From the NCBI GenBank assembly GCA_030430205.1, contig JAUIGE010000016.1, forward strand, positions 62,001 to 126,000: a stretch of DNA of 64,000 nucleotides, given 5' to 3'. Positions 16,921-25,726 of the stretch are shown here, piece after piece. The DNA is from Bacteroidia bacterium. Lineage in GTDB: Bacteria > Bacteroidota > Bacteroidia > J057. The position numbers were made by a program, and so were the translations under genes. Positions within the stretch are counted from its first letter, which is position 1; every line of letters starts with the position of its first letter. The notes beneath the pieces were generated by a model. It saw only the letters and a list, made by a program, of their open reading frames with translations. It had not been told where the DNA came from and searched no databases.

Positions 16921-17408
16921 TTGTTCATCGCAGCACGCATCGAGCTAAAAATCCAAATATTGTAGTTCAAAAATTTGCCCAATTCTCCCAGGAGAACGAT
17001 CGTATTTTGATCCTTATAGCTGCTGGCAACTTGAAAAACCTCCCTTATCTGGTGGATAAGGGCATGGGTATCCTGAATCAATTGCATCAGCAAATCATTG
17101 TAGCTTTCGAAAGAAAACTTCAACACTTCCAGCTTCGCTTTGACCAAAGCTTCACTCACCGTTGAAGTCGGCGAGTAGCCCAACTGCAGGATACGCTCCG
17201 CAATGATGTCGCTGGAAGCATCGGTGCTTCCATACAATTCCCCCAACTGATCATCGAGGTCAAAAAAGACGCGCGTGCGGTGATTCCACTGCATTTTGCG
17301 CAGGTTTTGCTGGTATATATGGTAATCCGCCAGCAACAAATCCAGGCCGTTGGAGACTTGCTCTGCTGCTTCGGGAGTAAGACCGCCCTGATAAGGTATA
17401 GGATTCAT
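16917..17408 (-). CDS. Dps/ferritin-like protein with altered ferroxidase site
   Basis: This 163-residue protein has the Dps layout: L-L-A-D-Y-H-I-Y-Q-Q-N-L-R near the N-terminus, a W-N motif (41-42), F-F-D-L-D-D (48-53) and S-D-I-I-A-E-R-I (66-73) followed by L-G-Y-S-P. In canonical Dps the ferroxidase ligands are His of H-W-N, His of F-F-x-L-H, and Asp/Glu of D-x-x-A-E. Here the two histidines are replaced by Q40 and D52, while D67 and E71 remain. Iron oxidation may therefore be weak or lost, leaving a DNA-binding, structural or other role. Its ATG is at 17408 and the gene stands alone on its strand. Confidence 0.75.
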   Translation of the reverse strand: MNPIPYQGGLTPEAAEQVSNGLDLLLADYHIYQQNLRKMQWNHRTRVFFDLDDQLGELYGSTDASSDIIAERILQLGYSPTSTVSEALVKAKLEVLKFSFESYNDLLMQLIQDTHALIHQIREVFQVASSYKDQNTIVLLGELGKFLNYNIWIFSSMRAAMNN

Positions 17409-17506
17409 GGTTTTATGGCTTTAAAGTACGCTTTCTCATGGGCCAAAATCATGCCTTGGGGCAATGCCTGCCATGCTGGCGGATTTGGCTGTTAATATGG
17501 CAGGGG

Positions 17507-17534
17507 GAGAGCAGAGAACAGAGAGCAGAGAACA
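17507..17534. repeat. Short heptamer array GAGAGCA/GAGAACA
   Basis: Four contiguous 7-base units alternate GAGAGCA and GAGAACA. They lie between the start of the Dps-like gene (read leftward from 17408) and the end of the large T9SS gene (stop at 17542). This is the third location of the same unit family in 6 kb. Confidence 0.93.
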
Positions 17535-17541
17535 GAGACTT

Positions 17542-20280
17542 TTACTTTTTTACTAAAAAGCGTTCTATCCGATTCGCTTTTCCATTGCCGAGCTTTAAGA
17601 AATAAAGGCCATAGGGCAGTTGTAGCTGGAAATCCTTTTCGATTTTTCCGGAAAAAGGCTGCACGATTTCCTGGTACAGGCTGCGGCCTGTGATGTCTAC
17701 GATCTCTATTTCCAGGTGCTCAAATGTCATTTGAGCCAGTTGCAGACGGAAATTTCCGTCATTGGGGTTGGGGAAAAGCTGGACTTCCAGCGCATCAAGC
17801 TGCGCTTTCTCCACGGAGGCGGCGACCTCCGCGAGATCACTCACCCAGAGTCCGCGACCAAAGGTCGCGGCGTAGAGCTTGCCTTCGGCCTGATGGATCG
17901 CCAATTCGCTGATCACCACATTGGGCAGATCGTCGCTATACAGCGTCCACTGGCTGCTGCTATCGCTATGATAATAAACCCCCACATCCATCCCGACATA
18001 GACGGTATTCTCCCTGTTGCCAGGCTCATGGATGATGCAGTTGGCAGAGACATTGGGGAGATTTTTGGAAATATTCTGCCAGCTATTGCCGCCATTGCTG
18101 CTGTGAAAAACTTTCACCCCAGCCTCAAAGCCTTTGACGGCGATCCAGATACGCATGGGATCATCATCATCTACCGTGAGGTAAGTGAAATAGAGCGAAT
18201 CCGGCAAACCTGCCGTGATTTGGGTCCAGTTTTGTCCGCCATTGGTGGTGCGAAATATTTCACTGGCTTGGTTGTAGCTGTGGTAAATGCGCTTGGCGAC
18301 ATAGATCGTCTGGGGATCGCTGGGCGCGACTGCAAGCGCAGAGGCGGGAGAAGCCACATTTGCATTGGGCATCAAGGGAAAGTTGGAAATCATATTCCAG
18401 CTGTTACCTGTATCACTGCTCGTCCATACCTGACCAAAGCCTGCAATCAGGCTCGATGGGTCATTGGGCATTTGCTGAAAAGGCGTTGTCCATTCGCCAT
18501 TATCCCCAAACCCCCACAGGATGTCTGCTGAAATATGATCATACCAGCTGCCGCCATTGGTGGTGCGGTACAGGCTGCCATATTGGGAAGAACTGTACAT
18601 AATATTCGGATCGGTAGGATGCAGGGCGCACTCCATGCCATCCCCAAAGGTGCCCTGTACCCAATTGCCGTTTTGATTTTTAAAGGAAGTTCCGTTGTCC
18701 TGAGCGCCTGCGATAGCCATATCGGGATTGCCTTCGCTGAGTCCTACGCGGTAAAAAGAGCGTACCTGGAGCCCATTGCTGATGTCCTCCCATGTCGTAG
18801 GCCATTCGTAGTTCGGGTCGGTTTGGGCATCCACCCATGAACCCATTTTCAACTCACGGGTACGCACCACACCCCCGTCATTGCACAGGTAAAATTGCCG
18901 ATCGAGTGGATTATAACTGAGAAAATGCTGATCGGCATGTACGCTCTCGCCAAAGGTATTTTGCCAGTAAGAAATGCCATCCCATTGGCTTCCGCCATTG
19001 GTCGAACCCCAGATATTGATGCCGCCGGCATATATTTTATCTCTGTCGGCCGGGTCTACCAACAAGACCAGATCATAGGTTCCCTGGCCACCGGGGCCGT
19101 CTGTGCCATCCGACCAGGAGAGGATATTGACGCCATTTTGGTTATAAGACGACTGCAGGGTCCAGGACTGACCCGCGTCAGTAGAGCGGTAAAGCCCATA
19201 AAATCCCCTGTCAATCGCACAAGCGATTGCATATACATAATTGGGATCGCTGGCCGAAACGGCCAGTTCCACCCGCTGCACATCCCTGGCGGGGATGTTG
19301 GTATTGAGCACGGTCCAGTTCTCGCCGAAATCGCTGGATTTCAGGATGGCAGCGCCACCGCTTTGCAGGTTGTGCAGGTAAGCGCTGGAAGCGTAGAGGA
19401 CATCCGGATTGCCCGGATCGCGCTCTATGTCCCATATCAGGCTGTCGAGCTTGCTTACCCAATTGAGGCCGCCATCATAGGATTTGCGCAAGCCAAAAAT
19501 TCCTGCTGCGACCAACTCATCCGAATCATTCGCATCAATGAAAACGCGGCGCGTCAGCGAGCCATCCTTCTCGGTTTGTTGAAAGTTCAGGCCTGTGGCC
19601 TGCCAGTTCTGGCCACCATCCACCGTTTTGTAAACGCCTATGCCATAATGTGTGTGGCGATTTCTGTCGTCCAGATCCAGGGCAATAGCCATATATCCAT
19701 AATCCCCCACGGAGACATACATGGTATCGGGATGTTTGGGGTCAACGGCTATATCGCTTATCCGAAGGATGGGCAATTCATCGGTCAGCGGCAGCCAGCT
19801 TTGGCCATGATTGATGGTTTTCCAAACGCCGCCCTGCGCTACGCCTACCCAAAAGGTATTGCTGTCACTGGGGTGAAAGGTAAGGGTATTGATGCGGCCC
19901 ATGCCGTAGATGCTGTAAGGGTCTGTGCGTATCGGCAGATTGCTGGGGCCGATGGGGGACCAGTTGGCCTGACGGCCCGTTTGCGGGCCTTGCTTCAGCC
20001 TGCTGATGCGGATGGCCTCCTCGAAGAGGATATTTGAATGGGGAACACTGCCGTCGCCATTGAGGCGACTTTCGACCTCCTGCGCCCAGCGGGCGTACCA
20101 CTTCCAACCCTTCTCCTGCCGGAGGTCGTGGCTGAAAGCCCAATTGTGATACTGAGCCTGCAAATCAATGAATTTGCCTTTGTTTTCGCCCGGAAGGGCG
20201 ATGGGTTCTGGATTAAACTGAGCGGGGAGCAATTCAAATAACAGTATCCAGCTGAAGAATAAGCTAATGGTTCGAAGCAT
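17542..20280 (-). CDS. Secreted sortilin/BNR-repeat propeller protein with T9SS sorting domain
   Basis: This 912-residue secreted protein has a signal peptide (M-L-R-T-I-S-L-F-F-S-W-I-L-L-F ... P-A-Q). Multiple BNR/Asp-box-type repeats follow (for example S-T-D-A-G-Q-S-W-T, T-T-N-G-G-Q-N-W, S-S-N-G-G-N-S-W), as in VPS10/sortilin-like beta-propellers. The last 80 residues form a type A T9SS sorting domain: L-F-P-N-P-N-D-G-N-F near the start, G-R-S-L-Y mid-domain, and a K-K end. It is expected to be exported through the outer membrane and anchored or released. Similar proteins are common in Saprospiria; substrate or ligand is unknown. The gene is transcribed leftward with no obvious operon partner. 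Confidence 0.85.
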   Translation of the reverse strand: MLRTISLFFSWILLFELLPAQFNPEPIALPGENKGKFIDLQAQYHNWAFSHDLRQEKGWKWYARWAQEVESRLNGDGSVPHSNILFEEAIRISRLKQGPQTGRQANWSPIGPSNLPIRTDPYSIYGMGRINTLTFHPSDSNTFWVGVAQGGVWKTINHGQSWLPLTDELPILRISDIAVDPKHPDTMYVSVGDYGYMAIALDLDDRNRHTHYGIGVYKTVDGGQNWQATGLNFQQTEKDGSLTRRVFIDANDSDELVAAGIFGLRKSYDGGLNWVSKLDSLIWDIERDPGNPDVLYASSAYLHNLQSGGAAILKSSDFGENWTVLNTNIPARDVQRVELAVSASDPNYVYAIACAIDRGFYGLYRSTDAGQSWTLQSSYNQNGVNILSWSDGTDGPGGQGTYDLVLLVDPADRDKIYAGGINIWGSTNGGSQWDGISYWQNTFGESVHADQHFLSYNPLDRQFYLCNDGGVVRTRELKMGSWVDAQTDPNYEWPTTWEDISNGLQVRSFYRVGLSEGNPDMAIAGAQDNGTSFKNQNGNWVQGTFGDGMECALHPTDPNIMYSSSQYGSLYRTTNGGSWYDHISADILWGFGDNGEWTTPFQQMPNDPSSLIAGFGQVWTSSDTGNSWNMISNFPLMPNANVASPASALAVAPSDPQTIYVAKRIYHSYNQASEIFRTTNGGQNWTQITAGLPDSLYFTYLTVDDDDPMRIWIAVKGFEAGVKVFHSSNGGNSWQNISKNLPNVSANCIIHEPGNRENTVYVGMDVGVYYHSDSSSQWTLYSDDLPNVVISELAIHQAEGKLYAATFGRGLWVSDLAEVAASVEKAQLDALEVQLFPNPNDGNFRLQLAQMTFEHLEIEIVDITGRSLYQEIVQPFSGKIEKDFQLQLPYGLYFLKLGNGKANRIERFLVKK

Positions 20281-20366
20281 AATTTTTTTTACATAAAACG
20301 ATCTTCCAACAAAAAAGGAAGTTATCTCTTAACTTGCAGAATCAAAATCAGCTTCGCATTTCACAG

Positions 20367-21416
20367 ATGAAAAATATTAACATGCTTATTTCCGGGTTAT
20401 TTTTGAGCTTATCAGCTCCTTTATTCGCCCAAAGCCTAGAGCAGGCATTTCTCCCTGATTCAGATCAGGGCGAAATCGTCTCGCATCAATATTTCACCCT
20501 TTCTTATCTCGAAACCCATGAGCAGGCTCAGTGGGTTGCCTACAGCCTCAGCGCCCAGGATTTGGCGGGCTATATCAGTCGCAGCGACGACTACCGCGAA
20601 GATCCTGCTGTGAAAAGCGGCTCCGCTTTGCTCGATGACTACCGCAACTCCGGCTACGACCGGGGCCATCTGGCACCCGCCGGTGACATGAAGCGCAGCT
20701 TCGAGGCGATGAGTGAGAGCTTTTTGCTCTCCAATATGAGCCCTCAGCTCAACGCCTTTAATGGGGGGGTATGGAACCGCCTGGAGAACGAGGTGCGCAG
20801 CCAGGCGCAGCGGCTCGGGATACTCTATGTCGTGACAGGCCCTGTCTTTGATGGCGCGCAGCGCGAGGCAATAGGGCAGAGCAAAGTCAGCGTTCCCAGG
20901 GCTTTTTACAAGGTGCTGTATGCACCTCAGCAGCAGGAAGCCATTGCTTTTTTGCTGCCTCATGCAGCTTCCAGGCAGGATTTGGGAGATTTTATTGTCA
21001 GCATAGATTCAGTGGAACAAATTACCGGAATTGATTTCTGGGCCATTTTGGATGATTCTCTGGAGGAAAAGCTGGAAACCTTTGCTGATCCATCAGCCTG
21101 GTATACAGAGCCTTTGATCAGACTCAGTGATTTGGAAAAAAATGAAGGCAAAAGCATCAAAGTATGTGCAGAAGTGGCAGGGACTTTTTACAATCAAAAA
21201 AGCGAGCAAAAACCCACTTTCCTCAATTTGGAAAAGCCTTACCCCAACCAGAGCCTGACAGTTATGATTGAGGAAAAATACCGGGCTCAATTTCCTGAGG
21301 CACCGGAAAAATACTATTTGAACAAACACATTTGTGTCACTGGGAAAGTGGAATTTTATCGGGACAGACCTGAGATTAAGGTAAAAGGGCCGGATCAGAT
21401 TGAAGTTTTGAAATAA
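20367..21416 (+). CDS. Secreted DNA/RNA non-specific endonuclease with C-terminal OB-like domain
   Basis: This 349-residue protein starts at ATG 20367, which gives a clean signal peptide ending in P-L-F-A-Q. A TTG 33 bases upstream would add eleven poorly suited residues. The nuclease core is the His-Me finger type, with D-R-G-H-L-A-P at 98-104 and H101 as the general base. N-M-S-P-Q-L-N-A-F-N-G-G-V-W-N then supplies the metal Asn and the W-N-x-L-E helix. Residues about 250-349 form an extra beta-rich module that looks like an OB-fold (S-I-K-V-C-A-E-V-A-G ... I-C-V-T-G-K-V). It probably degrades extracellular or periplasmic nucleic acid. A long palindrome follows the stop codon. Confidence 0.9.
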   Translation: MKNINMLISGLFLSLSAPLFAQSLEQAFLPDSDQGEIVSHQYFTLSYLETHEQAQWVAYSLSAQDLAGYISRSDDYREDPAVKSGSALLDDYRNSGYDRGHLAPAGDMKRSFEAMSESFLLSNMSPQLNAFNGGVWNRLENEVRSQAQRLGILYVVTGPVFDGAQREAIGQSKVSVPRAFYKVLYAPQQQEAIAFLLPHAASRQDLGDFIVSIDSVEQITGIDFWAILDDSLEEKLETFADPSAWYTEPLIRLSDLEKNEGKSIKVCAEVAGTFYNQKSEQKPTFLNLEKPYPNQSLTVMIEEKYRAQFPEAPEKYYLNKHICVTGKVEFYRDRPEIKVKGPDQIEVLK

Positions 21417-21419
21417 AAT

Positions 21420-21466
21420 AAATAATAGCTTTACTAAACTTTTAAAGTTTAGTAAAGCTATTATTT
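21420..21466. terminator. 47-base near-perfect palindrome (two 23-base arms), likely terminator
   Basis: Left arm 21420-21442 and right arm 21444-21466 are exact reverse complements around a single central base. When folded as RNA the inner A/T pairs would open to a loop of about 7 bases. It begins 4 bases after the nuclease stop and ends 8 bases before the next ATG. The arms are AT-rich and no long U-tract follows, so it could equally be a processing or protein-binding site. Confidence 0.6.
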
Positions 21467-21474
21467 ATAAAACC

Positions 21475-21969
21475 ATGCGAAGCATATTCATCCTCCTCGC
21501 GATCTTACTCACAGCCTGCCAGCAGGCTGGCACGGGAAAGCAGGAGCCCGAACAGCAAAAGCTGTTGGAACTGGGGCGGCAGGAAGTCTTGAGACAAAGC
21601 ATCCAACGCTTCAATGAGGCTTTCCTCAGTGTAGACCGCGAAGCCCTCGACAGCATGACCACAGCTAATTATCTGCATACCAATGGCAGTTTCCCACCTA
21701 TCAGCAAAGACATCTGGTTGCAATTTTTGGATAGGAGGCGGCAAATGATCGCGGACAGCAGTTTGCAGATCGCTGCTTATGAAATGGACGAAATGGAAAT
21801 CCAATTTCATGATGATGCCGCCTGGGTAAGCGGCCTGATCCGCACCAAAGGTCTGCGGGATAGCGTCGCCTTTGATGACGAGATACGGGTATCTCACCTT
21901 TGGGTGTGGGAGAATGGCTGCTGGAAACGGGCTGCCTTTCAGGACGCGAAGCGTCTACCGCTGGAATAA
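21475..21969 (+). CDS. NTF2-like (DUF4440/SnoaL-type) lipoprotein
   Basis: This 164-residue protein has a lipoprotein signal with lipobox L-L-T-A-C (C15). The mature region matches the NTF2-like cone fold: an initial helix with F-N-E-A-F-L-S-V-D-R-E-A-L, then L-H-T-N-G, a middle F-L-D-R-R-R helix, and strands that contain W-V-S-G-L-I-R-T-K-G and H-L-W-V-W-E-N-G-C-W-K. DUF4440 proteins bind small molecules or act as enzymes of uncertain activity; no catalytic residue can be named here. The last 15 bases overlap the end of the convergent serine hydrolase gene. Confidence 0.75.
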   Translation: MRSIFILLAILLTACQQAGTGKQEPEQQKLLELGRQEVLRQSIQRFNEAFLSVDREALDSMTTANYLHTNGSFPPISKDIWLQFLDRRRQMIADSSLQIAAYEMDEMEIQFHDDAAWVSGLIRTKGLRDSVAFDDEIRVSHLWVWENGCWKRAAFQDAKRLPLE

Positions 21970-23247
21970 AAGCTCATACATCACCTCATGGATGGAGGGC
22001 CTGATATTCAGCTGATAAATCCCTCTCTGCCCTCGGGTCGGATAGACCCGATTGGACAAAAAAACAAAAATCAACTCCTTTTCAGGATCTACCCAGCACA
22101 TGGTCCCGGTATAGCCGGAATGGCCGTAGCTGCTCATGCTCGCTGAAGGCGCGGCATAGCCTCTTTCCGGCTCGGAAAGGCGCGGCTTGTCAAAGCCCAA
22201 TGCCCGCCGGTTTCCGGCGTATTGATAGGCGCTGAAGGTCTTCAGCGTGCTGTCCTGCAAAAAATGATACGCGCCATAGCTGCCGCCATTCAGATAGAGC
22301 TGAAGCAGCCTGGCCAGGTCAAGCGAATTGCCAAAAAGGCCAGCATTGCCCGAAACGCCGCCCATCATGGCGGCCCCTTCATCATGCACGCTGCCGTGCA
22401 GCAGTTGGTAGCGAAAGAAACTGTCCCGCTCTGTCGGGACGATTTGGCTTGCTGGAAATTTTTCCAAAGGATGGAAACAGAGGCTATGGGCTCCTATCGG
22501 GAGGTAGAGAGAATCGCGGAGGTAACTTTCAAAAGGCAGGCCTGTTTGCTGCCGGATGATTTCAGGGAAAAGGTAAAAGGCGAGCCCGGAGTAGACATAG
22601 CCCTGCCGGGGCTTGAGCCAGGAGCGCCTGATGCGCTTGTAGATTTGCGCCTGGTAGTCTGTGCGCAGCCACAGGCTGTCTGTCAGTCGGATGCTGAAGG
22701 CATCCGAAGAATCTGTGCGGATAGCTCTGGGGCGAAAGCTGCCATTTCGCTTTTTCTCCCGCTCATAATAGGTGATGTAGGGCTGCAGCCCTGCCTGATG
22801 CGCGAGCACCTCGCGGACCGTGATATGGCGCTTCCGATTTCTGGAAAAATCGGGCCAATAGACCGCCATGGGCGTGTCGAGCCTGAGTTGGCCTTGCTCG
22901 TAGAGCTTCATGAGCGCGGGCGTAGCCGCGCTGACCTTGGTAAGGGAGGCGAGATCGTAGAGATCGCCCCGGCGGACAGGCCTTTGTTGCTCGTAGGTGT
23001 GAAAGCCGTAGGCCTTATGGAAAAAAATCCGGCCGCGATGTGCGGCAAGAACCTGGCAGCCAGGAAAAGCGCCTTCTTCCATGCCTCGGATTACGATGGA
23101 ATCAACCTTTTTATGCAAAAGAAGGCTGTCTACCCCCAGTTCTATGGGGGAGATATAGCAGAGTGTATCTGCCAGATGCTGGCCTGAAAGTGGGCTTTTC
23201 CCAAAGCTTATCAGGAAGAGAAAACATACCAAAATCTGATTTTTCAT
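21955..23247 (-). CDS. Secreted beta-lactamase-fold serine hydrolase
   Basis: This 430-residue protein starts at ATG 23247, which gives a signal peptide (M-K-N-Q-I-L-V-C-F-L-F). A start 14 codons upstream would spoil the signal. The catalytic S-x-x-K is S101-L-T-K104, the second motif is Y219-S-G (most relatives have Y-S-N or Y-A-N), and the third is a late H-S-G. It belongs to the penicillin-binding-protein/class C beta-lactamase superfamily, which includes D-aminopeptidases, esterases and the C-terminal domain of Bacteroidota GH3-like wall hydrolases. It may act on cell-wall peptides. It is divergent from the GHL10 gene, with 62 bases between the start codons. Confidence 0.85.
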   Translation of the reverse strand: MKNQILVCFLFLISFGKSPLSGQHLADTLCYISPIELGVDSLLLHKKVDSIVIRGMEEGAFPGCQVLAAHRGRIFFHKAYGFHTYEQQRPVRRGDLYDLASLTKVSAATPALMKLYEQGQLRLDTPMAVYWPDFSRNRKRHITVREVLAHQAGLQPYITYYEREKKRNGSFRPRAIRTDSSDAFSIRLTDSLWLRTDYQAQIYKRIRRSWLKPRQGYVYSGLAFYLFPEIIRQQTGLPFESYLRDSLYLPIGAHSLCFHPLEKFPASQIVPTERDSFFRYQLLHGSVHDEGAAMMGGVSGNAGLFGNSLDLARLLQLYLNGGSYGAYHFLQDSTLKTFSAYQYAGNRRALGFDKPRLSEPERGYAAPSASMSSYGHSGYTGTMCWVDPEKELIFVFLSNRVYPTRGQRGIYQLNIRPSIHEVMYELLFQR

Positions 23248-23309
23248 CACTTTTGTTTTTCCTTCGGTTAACTTTAACTTAATTCGCAAGGAATAGCGCT
23301 GGAAAGTCC

Positions 23310-24830
23310 ATGAGAAAATTATTTCTTTTTGTCTTAATTCTTTTTTCCATTTCTCAAAATTTCTCCCAGGAATATCCTAAACGGGAAATGCGGGCGGCAT
23401 GGGTGGTTACTGTTTTTAATACAGACTGGCCTTCCGGCCCGACCCTTTCCAGTGAACAAAGTAAGCAGGAACTGATTAATTTGATTGAATCTTTGCACAA
23501 GCTGCACCTCAATGCAGTGATTTTGCAGGTTCGACCTGCCGGTGATGCCTTTTATGATTCTTCTTTTGAACCCTGGTCTTATTGGTTAACAGGTAAACAG
23601 GGACAGGTTCCGGCGCCTTATTTTGACCCCCTTCAAACGGCCATAGAAACTTGCCACGCCTATGGAATGGAGCTCCATGCCTGGTTTAACCCTTTTCGGG
23701 CAGACCTGCTCGGGGCTGATACGGTATATCGTCATCCGAACCATATCACCCAAATGCAGCCCGAATGGCTGCTGAAATACGGCACACGCCTGTATTTTGA
23801 CCCGGGAAGGCCGGAAGTCCGGCGGCATGTGACAGACATCATCATGGATGTGGTCAACCGCTATGACATAGATGCGGTGCATATAGATGATTATTTTTAT
23901 CCGTATCGGATACCCAAACAGGAATTTCCTGATTCCATCAGCTATGGCTTGTATGGCATGGGCATGCCGCGGGAGGATTGGCGCAGACAAAATGTAGATC
24001 GTTTTGTAGAAATGCTGCATGACGATATTCGACTTTCCCGCCCTCATCTCAAGATTGGAATTAGCCCTTTTGGCGTTTGGCGCAATGGAGACAAAGACCC
24101 TCAGGGTTCAGCGACCAAAGCGGGGCAGACATCCTATGATGATCTGTATGCCGATGTGCGGAGGTGGGCCATGAAGGGATGGCTGGATTATATCGCGCCA
24201 CAGCTGTATTTTTCCATCGGCTATGAGCCGGCTGATTACCAGGAACTGGCAAATTGGTGGAGCCGCAATGCCTTTGGCAAGCATGTCTATATCGGCCAAA
24301 GCCTTTACAAGGTCAACAACAACCATGACACCAACTGGGAAGATCCCAGCCAGGTGACGCGCCAGTTGCAAATCAACAGGCAACTCCCTGAGGTGCAGGG
24401 GAATATGCACTACAGTGCAAGGTATTTCTATTTGAATCCCCTCGGAATCACGGATTCCTTTCGCCAAAAGCTTTATCCTTATAAAGCCTTACCTCCCGTG
24501 ATGGACTGGCTGGACAGCGACCCGCCGGTATCGCCCATCAAGCCTAAAGTGCGGTCTTCCAGGAAAGGCTTACAGATCAGCTGGGATATGGTGCCCGAAG
24601 AAACAGCTTATCTGGCGATTTACCGTTTTCCCAAAAAAGAAGTGGGGCTGAGGTCTAATATGGAATCGCTCAGAGAAGTGATCGCTTCAGACAAAAAGGT
24701 ATGGGTAGATGGTGAAACGGAGTTTTTAAAGCGTTATACCTACGTTATCACTGCGCTGGATAAGCATTTTAATGAAAGCAAAGCTGCACCCAGTGCGAGG
24801 CGGAGACGGTGGAGTAGGGGAAAACCCTAA
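23310..24830 (+). CDS. Family 10-like (GHL10/DUF187) glycosyl hydrolase
   Basis: This 506-residue secreted protein has a signal peptide (M-R-K-L-F-L-F-V-L-I-L-F) followed by the GHL10 core: E-M-R-A-A-W-V-V-T-V near 30-40, I-L-Q-V-R-P-A-G-D-A, H-A-W-F-N-P-F, D-A-V-H-I-D-D-Y-F-Y-P-Y and W-L-D-Y-I-A-P-Q-L-Y. The D-D-Y-F-Y-P-Y region and the Q-L-Y region line the active site in this family. The E. coli member DigH cleaves peptide-stripped peptidoglycan glycans. A fibronectin-III-like region occupies about residues 400-500. Together with the divergent serine hydrolase it suggests cell-wall remodelling; the glycan is inferred. Confidence 0.85.
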   Translation: MRKLFLFVLILFSISQNFSQEYPKREMRAAWVVTVFNTDWPSGPTLSSEQSKQELINLIESLHKLHLNAVILQVRPAGDAFYDSSFEPWSYWLTGKQGQVPAPYFDPLQTAIETCHAYGMELHAWFNPFRADLLGADTVYRHPNHITQMQPEWLLKYGTRLYFDPGRPEVRRHVTDIIMDVVNRYDIDAVHIDDYFYPYRIPKQEFPDSISYGLYGMGMPREDWRRQNVDRFVEMLHDDIRLSRPHLKIGISPFGVWRNGDKDPQGSATKAGQTSYDDLYADVRRWAMKGWLDYIAPQLYFSIGYEPADYQELANWWSRNAFGKHVYIGQSLYKVNNNHDTNWEDPSQVTRQLQINRQLPEVQGNMHYSARYFYLNPLGITDSFRQKLYPYKALPPVMDWLDSDPPVSPIKPKVRSSRKGLQISWDMVPEETAYLAIYRFPKKEVGLRSNMESLREVIASDKKVWVDGETEFLKRYTYVITALDKHFNESKAAPSARRRRWSRGKP

Positions 24831-24924
24831 TTTTTTTTCAAAAAAATGCCCATATTCCGCTAAATTCTCATATTATTATTAGGGATTAATTAAGTTGAGA
24901 AAAGGATATTATTCACAAGAAAAC

Positions 24925-25698
24925 ATGATGCGTTTACCAAAAAGCTTTTGCCTGTTCAGCTTCTTTCTGCTTTTCTCTTTCTTTGCTTCCAAAGCCCAGA
25001 CTTCCCTGAATCAAAGTTTGAGCTATACGGAGTTTTTACAACAATGTATAGAGTTCAAGAAAAGGCCGTTTAACGAAAGGCAAGAGGTCTGGGTGTTTCA
25101 TTTTTGGGCCAGTTGGAGTGGCCCTTCCCAAAGCCAGATTCCGGCTTTGTATAGCTTATTACAGGATTTTAAAGGCAAGCCGGTCCGCATGATCAGCATT
25201 TCAGTGGATAAATTGCCCAGCAACTGGATTTCAGCCTTGCGCAAGCATAATATGCCCTGGGAACAGGTAAATGTGCCCCGGGAGGATGATTATGCTTTTT
25301 TGAAACGGGCGTTTCAGCACAACAGCTTTCCCGCACTTTTTGTCCTTGATCCCAACGGGCTTGTCCGCAGGCTACCTGATGTAAAGGATGTGCGCTCTTT
25401 TTTGGATGCTGTAGCTACGCGTATGCCCGATAAGCCCTATTATGCTTTTCCCCAGGACTCTCCATCTAGCTCTACCGATCCGGCTTTTCCCGATCCGGGC
25501 TCTCCTACAGATGTGCCTGTGACTGATCCCGCTGGCCCTGGATCTGGCGAATGGATCATCCATACGGTTGAGAGTGGTGAGACCCTTTATGGCATTTACC
25601 GGAAATATGGCGTTTCTGTAGATGAAATAAAAAACCTGAATGGCTTGACAAGCAACGCCATTCAGGTCGGGCAAAAGCTGAAGATTAAGCGGAAGTAG
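24925..25698 (+). CDS. Secreted thioredoxin-fold/LysM fusion lacking the CxxC motif
   Basis: This 257-residue protein (start ATG 24925 or 24928) has a signal peptide ending S-K-A-Q. Residues about 40-170 look like a TlpA-type thioredoxin domain, with V-F-H-F-W-A-S-W-S-G-P-S where most relatives have W-C-x-x-C. Both cysteines are serines (S65, S68), and later S-F-P-A-L-F-V keeps the cis-proline. After a Pro/Ser/Asp-rich linker (about 175-205), a LysM domain ends the protein (H-T-V-E-S-G-E-T-L-Y-G-I ... L-N-G-L). LysM binds peptidoglycan, so this may be a wall-anchored, redox-inactive chaperone or scaffold. An upstream TTG start would lack a good signal peptide. Confidence 0.8.
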   Translation: MMRLPKSFCLFSFFLLFSFFASKAQTSLNQSLSYTEFLQQCIEFKKRPFNERQEVWVFHFWASWSGPSQSQIPALYSLLQDFKGKPVRMISISVDKLPSNWISALRKHNMPWEQVNVPREDDYAFLKRAFQHNSFPALFVLDPNGLVRRLPDVKDVRSFLDAVATRMPDKPYYAFPQDSPSSSTDPAFPDPGSPTDVPVTDPAGPGSGEWIIHTVESGETLYGIYRKYGVSVDEIKNLNGLTSNAIQVGQKLKIKRK

Positions 25699-25726
25699 GC
25701 TAAAATCTTCTATTCCTGCATTTTTT

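Noticed and set aside
18895-20037. Plus-strand reading frame of 380 codons
   Set aside because: Antisense to the BNR-repeat T9SS gene, which has a signal peptide, repeats and a sorting domain.
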